DNA of 64,000 bases from Polaribacter sp. BAL334 (GCF_015767435.1 NZ_JADWOV010000319.1:124001-188000), one strand, 5' to 3'. Counted from the stretch's first letter, positions 1 through 9,840 are shown. Made by a program: numbers and translations. Notes: a model not told the origin generated them from the letters alone.

Positions 1-1237
1 AGATTTGAAAGAATTGGTTGAAACTGCTCATAAAAATGGGATTCGTATTTTGTTGGATGCAGTTATCAATCACACAGGACCTGTTACCGAAAAAGACCCT
101 GTTTGGCCTTCTGATTGGGTGAGAACTTCCCCAAAATGTGAGTACAGCAATTATGAAAATACCACTTCATGTACACTTGTAGAAAATTTACCAGATATTA
201 GAACTGATAGTAACTCATCAGTTGATTTGCCTCCACAACTCATTGAAAAGTGGAAAAATGAAGGAAGATTGGCACAAGAAATGGCAGAATTGGATGCTTT
301 TTTTAAAAGGACAGGCTATCCTAGAGCGCCCCGTTTTTACATCATGAAATGGTTAACAGATTATATTACTGAATTCGGAATTGATGGTTATAGGGTTGAT
401 ACTGTGAAACATACAGAAGAATATGTGTGGCAAGAATTCAAAAAAGAATGTGATTTCAGCTTTGCTGAATTCAAGAAAAACAATCCTGAAAAAGTGTTGG
501 ACAATAATGACTTTTATTTAGTAGGTGAAGTATACAATTATGCCATTTCTCATGGAAAATCTTTTGATTTTGGAGACAAAAAAGTGAATTATTTTGATGA
601 ATCATTCAATAGTTTGATCAATTTTGAAATCAAATGGAATGTAAAACAAATGACATCCAAAGCAGTTTTTAAAAAGTACGATTCTCTTTTAAACTCTGAA
701 TTAAAAGGATATGGTGTGTTAAATTACATGACTTCTCATGATGATGGACAACCTTTTGATAAAGAGCGAGCAAAACCTTTTCAAACTGCTACAATGTTAT
801 TGTTAACTCCAGGAACTTCGCAAGTATATTATGGAGATGAATCAGCAAGAAGTTTGACAATTGAAGGTGCAATTGGAGATGCAACGTTGCGCTCCATGAT
901 GAATTGGGATGACATCAATCATACAGGTGAAACTAAAAAAATAGTAGAACATTGGCAAAAATTAGGGCAATTTAGAGCGAATCATCCTGCAGTTGGTGCT
1001 GGAAAACATAGTGTAATTTCTGATAAAAATGGATTGATTTTTTCACGAATTTATAAAAATGATAAAGTTATTATAGGAATTGATTTGTTTGAAAAATCTA
1101 TAAGCATAGATGTTTCCTCCATTTTTAATGAAGGAGATGTTTTAAAAGAAACCTATTCAAATCAGGAAGTAGTTGTTAAAAATGGGAACGTAAATTTCAT
1201 TTCTGAGTTTAGTATTTTTTTATTAGAAAAAAAATAA
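1..1237 (+). CDS. Alpha-amylase family protein (GH13), N-terminus cut by window edge
   Basis: Hydrolyses alpha-1,4-glucan such as starch or glycogen. The reading frame is open to the first base of the window, so the true start lies upstream. All four GH13 conserved regions still present are readable: region I DAVINH, region II GYRVDTVKH with the nucleophile Asp codon at 398-400, region III GEVYN with the acid/base Glu at 527-529, and region IV SHDD with the transition-state Asp at 740-742. The end is a short beta domain. The stop lies 3 bases before the GH97 gene, so the two are probably co-transcribed as part of an alpha-glucan cluster that continues to the left. Exact specificity cannot be read; the N-terminal signal sequence is outside the window. 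Confidence 0.93.
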   Translation, partial: DLKELVETAHKNGIRILLDAVINHTGPVTEKDPVWPSDWVRTSPKCEYSNYENTTSCTLVENLPDIRTDSNSSVDLPPQLIEKWKNEGRLAQEMAELDAFFKRTGYPRAPRFYIMKWLTDYITEFGIDGYRVDTVKHTEEYVWQEFKKECDFSFAEFKKNNPEKVLDNNDFYLVGEVYNYAISHGKSFDFGDKKVNYFDESFNSLINFEIKWNVKQMTSKAVFKKYDSLLNSELKGYGVLNYMTSHDDGQPFDKERAKPFQTATMLLLTPGTSQVYYGDESARSLTIEGAIGDATLRSMMNWDDINHTGETKKIVEHWQKLGQFRANHPAVGAGKHSVISDKNGLIFSRIYKNDKVIIGIDLFEKSISIDVSSIFNEGDVLKETYSNQEVVVKNGNVNFISEFSIFLLEKK

Positions 1238-1240
1238 ATT

Positions 1241-3298
1241 ATGAAAATCAAATTTAATATTCTCGCTTTTATTCTTGTAATCGCGATTGTAGGATGTAAA
1301 GAAAATAGTGAATCAACTATTTTTTCGCCTTCAAAAAATATTAAAGTTGATTTTAATCTCAAAAAAGATGGAAAGCCTTATTATTTGGTTTTAAAAGCAT
1401 CAGAAAAAGTCATTGATACTTCATACTTAGGATTTGATTTTGATAATTCAATCCCATTTATTGATAATTTTCAAATTGTAAAAACCTCTGTACGCGAATT
1501 CAATGAAACTTGGCAAATGCCTTGGGGAGAGCAATTGGATGTCATAAATCATTACAATGAACTGAAAGTTGAGTTGCAGGAAATCAGTCAATTAAAAAGA
1601 AAATTAAACATTGTTTTTAGAGTTTATGATGACGGAATTGGATTTCGATATGAATTTCCTGAACAAGCAAATTTCAAAGAAGCTTTTATCACAAACGAAA
1701 ACACGGAATTTAATTTAACAGAGGACTATAAAACCTTTTGGGCTCCTGGAGATTGGGATATTTATGAACATTTGTATAACACTACAAAATTCTCAAAAAT
1801 TAATGCTTTACAGTATGTAAATCAGCCAGTTGCACAGACTTACATTCCTGAAAATGCCGTAAATACACCAGTAACTTTGGTTGGAAAATCGGGACTTCAT
1901 TTGAGTTTTCATGAGGCAGCTTTGGTAGATTATGCAGACATGACTTTAAAAGTAGATACTGTAAATTTTTCATTTAAAAGTAATTTAGTTGGCTCTAGAA
2001 ATACAATCTATAAAGTAAAGAGAACTTTACCATTTAACACACCTTGGAGAACCATTCAAATTTCAGAAAATGCCTCAAAATTGATTGAATCAAATTTGAT
2101 TGTGAATTTAAATGAACCTAATACATTAAGTGATATTTCTTGGTTTAAACCGATGAAATATACTGGAATTTGGTGGGAAATGCATTTAGGAAAATCTTCT
2201 TGGGATATGACATCAGGAAATCATGGAGCAACCACTGAAAACACGAAAAGATTCATTGATTTTTCTGCTAAAAATAATATTGGAGGCGTTTTGGTAGAAG
2301 GTTGGAACAAAGGTTGGGGATCTAATGAGGGTGGTTTTGATTTTGTTACTCCTTATCCAGATTATGATTTGAATGAAATTGTGGCTTATGGAAAAGAAAA
2401 AGGAATAGAAATCATCATGCATCATGAAACTTATGGGAATGTGGAAACGTATACAAAACAACAAGATACCGCATTTTCATTGATGAAAAAATTAGGAATT
2501 CATGCTGTAAAAACAGGTTATGTTGGGAAATTGATTCCTGAAGGGGAATATCATCATGGACAATTTATGGTGAATCATTACAATGAAACCGTCAAAAAAG
2601 CAGCCATTTATAACATAGCAGTTAACGCACACGAACCTATAAAACCAACAGGTTTGAGAAGAACGTATCCAAATACCATTTCAAGAGAAGGTTTACGTGG
2701 ACAAGAATTCAATGTTTGGGATCCAAAAGGAGGCAATCCACCTGAACATTTGTCAATAATTGCTTTTACTAGAATGTTGGCTGGTCCTATTGATTATACA
2801 CCAGGAATTTTCAATATTAAATTGGATGATTATAAAAAGGGAAAACAAGTAAATACAACAATTGCGCATCAATTGGCATTATATGTTGTGATTTACAGTC
2901 CAATTCAAATGGCAGCTGATTTGGTTGAGCATTATGATGCAAATCCTACACCTTTAGAATTTATAAAAGAAGTTGGAGTTGATTGGGAAAAAACCAAAGT
3001 TTTGAATGGTGAAGTTGGAGATTTTGTGACGATTGCTAGGAAAGAGCGAAAAACAGGAAATTGGTTTCTAGGAAGTATTACTGATGAAAATTCGAGAGAA
3101 ATTAGGATTGATTTTAGTTTTTTAGATTCAAATTCTACTTTTAAAGCAAAGATTTATAAAGATGGAAAAAATGCACATTGGAATACAAATCCTTTGGATA
3201 TTCAATTTGAAACTATTGAAGTAAATAGAAACACAAAAAGAACATTTCAATTAGCTGCAGGTGGTGGATTTGCAATTAGTTTGATAAAGAAAAATTAA
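1241..3298 (+). CDS. susB: GH97 alpha-glucosidase, SusB type, lipoprotein
   Basis: Releases glucose from malto-oligosaccharides with inversion of configuration. The 685-residue protein has a lipoprotein signal (lipobox IVGC, Cys19), an N-terminal beta-sandwich to about residue 280, a TIM barrel, and a small C-terminal beta domain. Three carboxylates match the inverting GH97 set: Glu396 (HHETYG), Glu465 (NAHEP) and Glu489 (RGQEF). Their spacing, 69 and 24 residues, equals that of Glu439, Glu508 and Glu532 of Bacteroides SusB as I remember it. The Asp used by retaining GH97 enzymes is not present at the expected place (VKTGYVG). Starts 3 bases after the GH13 stop. The gene symbol is by analogy with the Sus system. 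Confidence 0.93.
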   Translation: MKIKFNILAFILVIAIVGCKENSESTIFSPSKNIKVDFNLKKDGKPYYLVLKASEKVIDTSYLGFDFDNSIPFIDNFQIVKTSVREFNETWQMPWGEQLDVINHYNELKVELQEISQLKRKLNIVFRVYDDGIGFRYEFPEQANFKEAFITNENTEFNLTEDYKTFWAPGDWDIYEHLYNTTKFSKINALQYVNQPVAQTYIPENAVNTPVTLVGKSGLHLSFHEAALVDYADMTLKVDTVNFSFKSNLVGSRNTIYKVKRTLPFNTPWRTIQISENASKLIESNLIVNLNEPNTLSDISWFKPMKYTGIWWEMHLGKSSWDMTSGNHGATTENTKRFIDFSAKNNIGGVLVEGWNKGWGSNEGGFDFVTPYPDYDLNEIVAYGKEKGIEIIMHHETYGNVETYTKQQDTAFSLMKKLGIHAVKTGYVGKLIPEGEYHHGQFMVNHYNETVKKAAIYNIAVNAHEPIKPTGLRRTYPNTISREGLRGQEFNVWDPKGGNPPEHLSIIAFTRMLAGPIDYTPGIFNIKLDDYKKGKQVNTTIAHQLALYVVIYSPIQMAADLVEHYDANPTPLEFIKEVGVDWEKTKVLNGEVGDFVTIARKERKTGNWFLGSITDENSREIRIDFSFLDSNSTFKAKIYKDGKNAHWNTNPLDIQFETIEVNRNTKRTFQLAAGGGFAISLIKKN

Positions 3299-3402
3299 TC
3301 TTTTCCAACTCTATCATATTCTCTAATCATAAAATAAGCCCAAATAATTACGCAAATTCCTACAAAAATAGAGAAATAAAAAACGATATTATCTGCGTTC
3401 AT
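3295..3402 (-). CDS. Small single-pass membrane protein, 35 residues
   Basis: A short reading frame below usual gene-calling length. It starts with ATG at 3402, encodes 35 residues beginning MNADNIVFYFS, has one hydrophobic segment (about residues 6-25) and a charged tail ending REYDRVGKD. Its start overlaps the end of the 62-residue membrane protein gene by 14 bases, a layout typical of translational coupling, and its stop overlaps the convergent GH97 stop. Function unknown; it could be a partner subunit of the neighbouring small membrane protein. Support is the overlap plus the clear membrane-protein composition. Confidence 0.6.
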   Translation of the reverse strand: MNADNIVFYFSIFVGICVIIWAYFMIREYDRVGKD

Positions 3403-3577
3403 TTTTTATTAATTTAAGATAAATCATCACTCCTAATAACGTTGGAGCCCAAAGCCCAATAAATATTCCATGTAGTTTATCTCCTGTTAGAAAAAGATAT
3501 TCTGAAACCAGAATGATTAAGAGGCATAAAACTAACATCAAAATGTCAGCAGTTTGTAAGTTTTTTATCAATTTCAT
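3389..3577 (-). CDS. Small two-helix membrane protein, 62 residues
   Basis: Encodes 62 residues with two hydrophobic segments (about residues 11-30 and 36-55), a Lys-rich start MKLIKNL and a basic end KLIKNERR. It is the first gene of a two-gene unit read away from the regulator gene; the second is the 35-residue membrane protein whose ATG lies inside this gene's last codons. I do not recognise a family. The pair sits against the direction of all neighbouring PUL genes and may be an independent insertion into the island or a small membrane complex. Nothing in the sequence ties it to sugar metabolism. Confidence 0.65.
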   Translation of the reverse strand: MKLIKNLQTADILMLVLCLLIILVSEYLFLTGDKLHGIFIGLWAPTLLGVMIYLKLIKNERR

Positions 3578-3773
3578 TCTTTCTATTAATCGATTATAAA
3601 AATAAATAATTTTTTTTAAGTTAATAAATATTTAATGTAAATATTTCAATTTTAATTATTTATGTATAGTTTTAAACAGTACGAATTGTTAAAATGTAAT
3701 TACAGTTTTTACTTAATTTGTTTGTTTTAAGGTTTTTAGTTTATATTAGTGCCCAAACAAGAACCAAACAACT

Positions 3774-6575
3774 ATGAATTGCTTAAAAAAATCGCTGATA
3801 ATTTTTCTTAATTTTTTAGTTTTTTCAATTTATTCACAAGAAGTTCCACCTATTAATGTTTTTACTCCAGAGGATTATGGAGCTGAAAATCAAAATTGGG
3901 CTATTACTCAAGCATCCAATAAATACATTTATGTAGCCAATAATAAAGGGCTATTGGAATATAATGGAACAAATTGGCGTTTGTATCCAACACCAAATGA
4001 AACTATTTTAAGGTCAGTAAAAAGTTTTCAAGATAAAATTTATAGCGGTTTTTACAGGGATTTTGGTTTTTGGAAAAAAAACAATTTGGGTGTTTTAGAA
4101 TACACTTCAATTGTAGAAAAGAAAAAAATTGAAATGTTGGAAGATGAGCAGATTTGGGAAATCTTAGAGTTAGACAATTTTATGATTTTTAAATCATTAC
4201 AAAGAATTTATTTGTACGATTTAAAGTCAGAATCAATCAAAATAATTAAAACTTCCAAAAATATTATCAAAATTGCGAAAGTAGAAAATACCATATACTT
4301 TCAAGAATTATACAAAGGAGTATTTATGATTGAAAATGGTACTCCAAAATTGATTTCCGATAATTCAATAGTAAAAGAAAATAAATTGGTTGATATTTTT
4401 TTGAAAAACAACAAATTACATTTCTTAACTCAAAAAGAAGGATTCTATTTTTTAGATAATACTGAATTAAAAAAATGGGAAATTTCATCCAATTCATTTT
4501 TAGAAAATAAAACAATTTATAGTGCGATTCAGTTATCAGATGAAAGTTTTGTACTAGGAAGTATTTCAAATGGAATGATTTATCTTTCAAAAGAGGGGAA
4601 TTTTAAATATCAGATTACCAAGTCTTTAGGATTGAGTAATAATACTGTTTTAGCTGTTTTTGAGGATATTGAACATACTATTTGGTTAGGATTGGATAAT
4701 GGAATTAATAACGTAAATATGAGTTCTCCTTTCCGATTTTTTATAAAAAAAGAGGATTTTTGGGGAACTATTTATACTACCAAAATTTTTAATAATAATT
4801 TATATATAGGAACAAATCAAGGTTTATTTGTTCGTAATGTGAATACAAATAGTGATTTTGAGTTTGTGAAAAATACGCAAGGTCAAGTTTGGGATTTGCA
4901 AGAAATTGATAATACATTGTTTTGTAGTCACGATTCAGGAACATTTATTATAAATGATAAAACAGGAAAATTAGTAACCAATGTTGAGGGAACTTGGGGA
5001 GTGAAAAAAATTGATAGCAACACACTTTTACAAGGAAGTTATGATGGATTGTATGTGTTAGTTAGAGATAATAATGAATGGAAATTAAGAAATAAATTAG
5101 AAGGATTTTCCAATTCAAGTAAGTATTTTGAAATTATTGATGGAAATACAATTTTTGTAAATCACGAATATAAAGGTGTTTTTAAATTAAAAGTAAATAA
5201 AGATTTTACTAAAATTATCGAGTCTACAAAGGATACTTCAATCGAAAAGGGAATTCATTCAAGCATATTTACTTTTAATAATTTTCTTTATTATGCATCA
5301 AAAAATGGAATTTTTAAGTATTCTAAAGAAAAAAAATCTTTTGAATTTGATAAATCTTACAGTATATTAATTTCTAAGGATAAGTTTTTGACTGGTAAAA
5401 TTTTACCAGATATGAAAGCCAATAAATTATGGGCATTTTCAACAAATGAAATTCGGTTTTTATCTCCAGGAAAGTTAAGTAATGAACCAGAATTGAATAT
5501 AATTCCACTTAAAGGATCATTACATAAAGGGGCAACTGGTTATGAAAACATCATAAATTTATCAGAAAAAAAATATTTAATAGGAACAACAGATGGTTTT
5601 TTAATTGTTGATTTAAACAAAATTAAAGAACCTAAAGATTTTTCAGTGACTATAGATGCTGTTCATAAAAACAGTATTGATACTGAAAAAAAACGAGTAA
5701 GTTTAGCCGGAAATATTGAGTTTCCGAATAAAGAAAATAATTTAGAATTCACATTTAGTGTTCCTAATTTTAATAAAACTTCCACAGTTGAATATCAATA
5801 TCAATTAGAAGGATTAAAAGAAAATTGGACACAAGTTTCCAAAACAAACTCGGTATTATTAGAGAATCTACCTGCAGGAGATTATGTTTTTAAAGTGAGA
5901 GCTTTTATTGATAATAAGCCCAGCTCAAATATAGCATCATATCAATTTTCCATAGAAAAACCATGGTATTTAGGTTCACCTTTTTTGATGATTTACATCA
6001 TATTATGTTGTTTTATTTTTTACAGTATCCATGTTGTTACAAAGAGATATTATAGAAGACAACGTGAAAAATTATTAACAGATGCTCAAAAAGAATTGGA
6101 GTTAAAAGAACTAGAAAATTCTCAAAAAATTATCAAACTGAACAATGATAAATTGCGTTTAGACATTGAAAATAAGAATCGGGAATTAGCAACATCTACA
6201 ATGAGTATTATTAAGAAAAATGAATTTTTAAATGCTATTAAAACAGAGTTAGTTTCTGGCGGAAAAAATAATCTTGATAAGGTTGTGAAAATTATTGATA
6301 AAAATTTAAACAATACAGATGATTGGAAACTGTTTCAAGAAGCTTTTAATAATGCAGATAAAAAGTTCTTGAAAAAAATAAAATCTAATCACCCAGATTT
6401 GACTCCAAATGATTTAAGATTGTGTGCATATCTCCGTTTAAATTTATCTTCTAAAGAGATTGCTCCTTTATTAAATATCTCACCCAGAAGTGTAGAGGTT
6501 AAACGCTATCGATTGCGTAAAAAGATGAATCTTGAACATGATGCTAACTTAACGAGCTACATCATAGAATTATAA
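3774..6575 (+). CDS. Membrane-spanning sensor-regulator: beta-propeller, YYY domain, LuxR-type HTH (SusR-like)
   Basis: A one-protein transmembrane signalling regulator. Order in the 933 residues: signal peptide (cleaved near YSQ, residue 22), periplasmic seven-bladed-type propeller repeats (blades with motifs such as IWLGLDNGI and LYIGTNQGLF), a Y_Y_Y domain around 645-725 ending GDYVFKVRA, one transmembrane helix near 733-752, a long cytoplasmic coiled coil (about 755-815), and a C-terminal LuxR-type helix-turn-helix near 880-920 (SSKEIAPLLNISPRSVEVKR). There is no histidine kinase, receiver or ATPase domain, so it is not a hybrid two-component system. This is the SusR-like architecture. 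It ends 210 bases before susC and reads the same way, so it most likely activates the beta-glucan locus on sensing an oligosaccharide in the periplasm (inference). It could instead serve the alpha-glucan genes to its left. Confidence 0.88.
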   Translation: MNCLKKSLIIFLNFLVFSIYSQEVPPINVFTPEDYGAENQNWAITQASNKYIYVANNKGLLEYNGTNWRLYPTPNETILRSVKSFQDKIYSGFYRDFGFWKKNNLGVLEYTSIVEKKKIEMLEDEQIWEILELDNFMIFKSLQRIYLYDLKSESIKIIKTSKNIIKIAKVENTIYFQELYKGVFMIENGTPKLISDNSIVKENKLVDIFLKNNKLHFLTQKEGFYFLDNTELKKWEISSNSFLENKTIYSAIQLSDESFVLGSISNGMIYLSKEGNFKYQITKSLGLSNNTVLAVFEDIEHTIWLGLDNGINNVNMSSPFRFFIKKEDFWGTIYTTKIFNNNLYIGTNQGLFVRNVNTNSDFEFVKNTQGQVWDLQEIDNTLFCSHDSGTFIINDKTGKLVTNVEGTWGVKKIDSNTLLQGSYDGLYVLVRDNNEWKLRNKLEGFSNSSKYFEIIDGNTIFVNHEYKGVFKLKVNKDFTKIIESTKDTSIEKGIHSSIFTFNNFLYYASKNGIFKYSKEKKSFEFDKSYSILISKDKFLTGKILPDMKANKLWAFSTNEIRFLSPGKLSNEPELNIIPLKGSLHKGATGYENIINLSEKKYLIGTTDGFLIVDLNKIKEPKDFSVTIDAVHKNSIDTEKKRVSLAGNIEFPNKENNLEFTFSVPNFNKTSTVEYQYQLEGLKENWTQVSKTNSVLLENLPAGDYVFKVRAFIDNKPSSNIASYQFSIEKPWYLGSPFLMIYIILCCFIFYSIHVVTKRYYRRQREKLLTDAQKELELKELENSQKIIKLNNDKLRLDIENKNRELATSTMSIIKKNEFLNAIKTELVSGGKNNLDKVVKIIDKNLNNTDDWKLFQEAFNNADKKFLKKIKSNHPDLTPNDLRLCAYLRLNLSSKEIAPLLNISPRSVEVKRYRLRKKMNLEHDANLTSYIIEL

Positions 6576-6647
6576 ATTTCATACAGTCTCCAAAATCACC
6601 TATACATTTCCACAACATAAGCATATTATTTACTTTCTGTTAAAGAT

Positions 6648-6687
6648 TTGTTAATCTCAAAAAATCAATAACAGCAAGGATTAACAA
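6648..6687. promoter_or_regulatory. Inverted repeat upstream of susC, candidate operator
   Basis: TTGTTAATC at 6648-6656 is repeated in perfect inversion as GATTAACAA at 6679-6687. The centre-to-centre distance is 31 bases, about three helical turns, and the site is roughly 65-105 bases upstream of the putative -7 element of susC. This is where a dimeric activator such as the adjacent LuxR-type regulator could bind. A related half-site ATTAACAA occurs near 14595, upstream of the fusion-enzyme gene. Binding is an inference. Confidence 0.4.
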
Positions 6688-6750
6688 GTTATTTTCTGAA
6701 TGTAGTTTTTTTGTTGTGTTTTTTTTAGTGAATTAATAAAAAATAAGCTA

Positions 6751-6758
6751 TAAATTTG
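6751..6758 (+). promoter_or_regulatory. Putative -7 promoter element of susC
   Basis: TAAATTTG matches the Bacteroidota sigma-ABfr -7 consensus TAnnTTTG and lies 28 bases before the susC ATG, which would give a short leader. No clear -33 TTTG is seen at the usual spacing, so an activator may be required. Confidence 0.45.
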
Positions 6759-6785
6759 ATAAAACTACACATTAAACTTTTTTTT

Positions 6786-9700
6786 ATGAGAAAAAAAATC
6801 ACTTTTTTACTCTTTGCATTGTCAACTATGTTTGCTTTTTCGCAAACGCTCAATGTCAAAGGAGTTGTTAAAGACGCTGTCTCAGGGGAAACATTGCCTG
6901 GGGTAAGTGTTGTAATTAAAGGTACCACAATTGGTACAGAAACAGATTTTGACGGGGTTTTTAATCTCGCAAATGTGAAACAAGGAGCTACTTTGGTTTT
7001 TAATTACTTAGGTAAAAAGCCAAAAGAAGTAGTTGTAACAAGTGCTTCAATATCAGTTTCTTTAGAGGATGCTGCTGAGGCTCTTGAGGAAATTGTTGTA
7101 ATTGGATATGGAACACAAAGAAAAAAGGAAGTTACTGGCGCAGTAACCGTTATTTCTAGTGCGACTATTGATGATTTACAACCGACAAGAATTGAGCAAG
7201 CATTACAAGGACAAGTTGCGGGTGTGAACATCACAACATCTTCTGGTTCGCCAGGTGCTGCTGCTAATATTAGAATTCGTGGAGTTTCTACGAATGGAGA
7301 TAGTAGACCTTTAATTTTGTTAGATGGAAGGGTAATTGAGGATTTAAGCGTTGTAAATCCATCAGATATTGAATCTATCAACATTTTAAAAGATGCTGCA
7401 GCTGGTATTTATGGAGTTAGAGCCGCAAATGGTGTTATTTTAGTTACTACAAAATCTGGTAGAAAAAATACTGCTTTTGTTTCTACCTTGAATATGTATG
7501 TTGGTTTTCAACAAACAACTAGAGAAATTCCTTTATTAAATGCTACAGAATATGCTTTATTAGCAAATGAGGCATTTGCAGCAAATGGAGAACCATTGCC
7601 ATTTACTTCTGTTGCTGGTTTAGGACAAGGAACTAATTGGCAAAGACAAGCTTTTGAATCTGCTCCAATTTACAGCATTGATTATACCTTAAATAAAGGA
7701 ACTGAAAAATCAACATATTCATTGGGATTATCTGTAATTGATCAAGATGGTATTGTTGGTTTGGATAAATCAAACTTCAACAGAAGAAACATCCGTTTTA
7801 ATTTTGATACTGAAATAACAAATAAATTAAAATTCACTTCATCAACAATTTTCACAAATACAAACAAAAGAAATTTGAGTGAAAATGTTTTAGGATCAGT
7901 GTTGTTTAATGCATTGAATATGCCTCCAACAATTCCTGTATTTCAGCCAAATGGAGAATTTTCAAGACCTCCTGCAACTGGAACAGGTATTGAAGTTGCG
8001 AATCCTTTAGCTCAAGTGGATAATGCCCAAAACAGAACTGGAGTAAATAAAATTTCTGGAAGTTACGGTTTAAATTATAAAATCAATGATGATTTTTCTG
8101 CTGAAACTAGATATCAAGCAAATTATTCAGTAGCAAATACAAACACATTCAACCCATTGTATACTTATGGGAATAATAATGTTTTTAACGTAGATCAATC
8201 AACTTTCACCAATTTCAAACAAAACTTTTTTGACTACACTTTTGATGCATTTTTAAAATATGAAAAAATATTTAATGATAAGCATGATGTAAAATTAATG
8301 GTTGGTACATCAGTATTCCAAACTATTGGTCGATTTGAAAATATTTTGACAAGCACTGCAACAGGAACAACTTTAAATGATTTCGTTTTAGGAACTCCAG
8401 TTTTAAATGGAGATGGATTGCAAATTTTCAAAAATAATAACAACGGTTCTAATTTAGCTTTTGACAGCAGATTATTATCTTATTTTGGAAGATTTCAATA
8501 TGCTTATGATGGAAAATATTTATTTTCAGCAGTGATAAGAAGAGATGGTTCCTCTAATTTTGGTCCAAAAAATAAATTTGGATTTTTTCCAACAGCATCT
8601 TTAGGTTGGGTTGCTTCTGAGGAAGATTTCCTAAAAGACTCTAATGTAATTAGCTTCTTAAAAGTAAGAGCGAGTTATGGTATTATTGGTAATGATAGAA
8701 TCCCTGGATTTAGATTTTTATCAATTTTAAATGGAGAAGCTGAGTATGTATTTAATAATCAATTAGTTCAAGGAATTGCTGTAGGTCCAGTTGCAAACCC
8801 TGAAATCAGATGGGAAAAACAAATTCCTTTAGACATTGGTTTGGATATTGAATTATTCAATAAAGTGAATATTACTGCAGATTATTTTAAGAAAAGAACA
8901 GAAGACTTATTAGTTTCTGCTCAAACTTCAGGTATTATTGGTGTTGCAGCTCCAGGTTCTTCTGTACCTGTAATCAATGCAGGGACTGTTGAAAATGAAG
9001 GTTTAGAGTTTTCTATTGGATACAAAGAAACAGTTTCTGAAGATTTTAATTTTAATGTAAACTACAATTTTACTACACTAAGAAACAATGTAACTTTTGT
9101 AGGAAATGCAACAGGAATTATTGAAGGTGGAAGTTTTGGAGTAGGACAAGAACCACCATCAAGAATGGAAGCAGGTTTCCCTATTGGATACTTCTATGGA
9201 TACAAAACAGCGGGTATTTTTCAAACTCAAGCTGATGTTGACGCTCATGCTACTCAATTAAATGCTGCACCTGGAGATTTACGTTTTGTAGATACTAATG
9301 GAGATGGTGTAATTGATGCTGATGATAGAACTTATATTGGTGATCCAATTGCAGATATCACAATGGGATTAAATTTATCTTTCAACTATAAAAGATTTGA
9401 TTTTAACGCATATGCTTTTGCATCAATTGGAAATGAAATTGTAAGAAATTACGAAAGAAACCTACCATTAACAAACAGACCAACTTACTTTTTAGACAGA
9501 TGGACAGGTCCTGGAACAAGTAATACTTCACCAAGAGTCACTACTGGTGCAACAGGAAATATTTTATTTTCAGATTTTTATGTTGAAGATGGTTCTTTCT
9601 TGCGTTTACAAAGTATACAGTTAGGATATAGTGTAGGTCAAGAAACTTTAGAGAAATTAAAGTTCAGTAAATTAAGATTTTATGTAACTGGAAGTAACTT

Positions 9701-9830
9701 ATTTACATTAACTAAATACAGAGGATATGATCCAACAACATCAAATGGAGCTCCAATTGGGGGTGGAATTGATCAAGGTTTTTATCCAAGTCCGAAAACT
9801 TTTTTATTCGGTATGAATGTTACTTTTTAA
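6786..9830 (+). CDS. susC: SusC-like TonB-dependent outer-membrane transporter
   Basis: Imports oligosaccharides across the outer membrane using TonB energy, with SusD as lid. The ATG at 6786 is chosen because it gives a clean signal peptide (MRKKITFLLFALSTMFAFSQ); an in-frame TTG 30 bases earlier adds only a poor leader. The 1014-residue protein has a carboxypeptidase-regulatory-like domain (about 21-95), the SusC signature EEIVVIGYGTQ, a plug domain with the typical GVSTNGDSRPLILLDG and GVRAANGVILVTT motifs, and a 22-strand-type barrel ending in Phe (GMNVTF). It is followed after 10 bases by susD. Substrate is inferred from neighbours to be beta-1,3-glucan oligosaccharides. Confidence 0.96.
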   Translation: MRKKITFLLFALSTMFAFSQTLNVKGVVKDAVSGETLPGVSVVIKGTTIGTETDFDGVFNLANVKQGATLVFNYLGKKPKEVVVTSASISVSLEDAAEALEEIVVIGYGTQRKKEVTGAVTVISSATIDDLQPTRIEQALQGQVAGVNITTSSGSPGAAANIRIRGVSTNGDSRPLILLDGRVIEDLSVVNPSDIESINILKDAAAGIYGVRAANGVILVTTKSGRKNTAFVSTLNMYVGFQQTTREIPLLNATEYALLANEAFAANGEPLPFTSVAGLGQGTNWQRQAFESAPIYSIDYTLNKGTEKSTYSLGLSVIDQDGIVGLDKSNFNRRNIRFNFDTEITNKLKFTSSTIFTNTNKRNLSENVLGSVLFNALNMPPTIPVFQPNGEFSRPPATGTGIEVANPLAQVDNAQNRTGVNKISGSYGLNYKINDDFSAETRYQANYSVANTNTFNPLYTYGNNNVFNVDQSTFTNFKQNFFDYTFDAFLKYEKIFNDKHDVKLMVGTSVFQTIGRFENILTSTATGTTLNDFVLGTPVLNGDGLQIFKNNNNGSNLAFDSRLLSYFGRFQYAYDGKYLFSAVIRRDGSSNFGPKNKFGFFPTASLGWVASEEDFLKDSNVISFLKVRASYGIIGNDRIPGFRFLSILNGEAEYVFNNQLVQGIAVGPVANPEIRWEKQIPLDIGLDIELFNKVNITADYFKKRTEDLLVSAQTSGIIGVAAPGSSVPVINAGTVENEGLEFSIGYKETVSEDFNFNVNYNFTTLRNNVTFVGNATGIIEGGSFGVGQEPPSRMEAGFPIGYFYGYKTAGIFQTQADVDAHATQLNAAPGDLRFVDTNGDGVIDADDRTYIGDPIADITMGLNLSFNYKRFDFNAYAFASIGNEIVRNYERNLPLTNRPTYFLDRWTGPGTSNTSPRVTTGATGNILFSDFYVEDGSFLRLQSIQLGYSVGQETLEKLKFSKLRFYVTGSNLFTLTKYRGYDPTTSNGAPIGGGIDQGFYPSPKTFLFGMNVTF

Positions 9831-9840
9831 TACAAACAAT

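Noticed and set aside
6756..6785. Earlier TTG start for susC
   Set aside because: It adds ten residues before a standard signal peptide that begins at ATG 6786, and would lie over the promoter element.
7004..7384. 126-residue frame on the - strand inside susC
   Set aside because: It lies wholly within the susC coding sequence, has a low-complexity shadow composition and no signal or domain.
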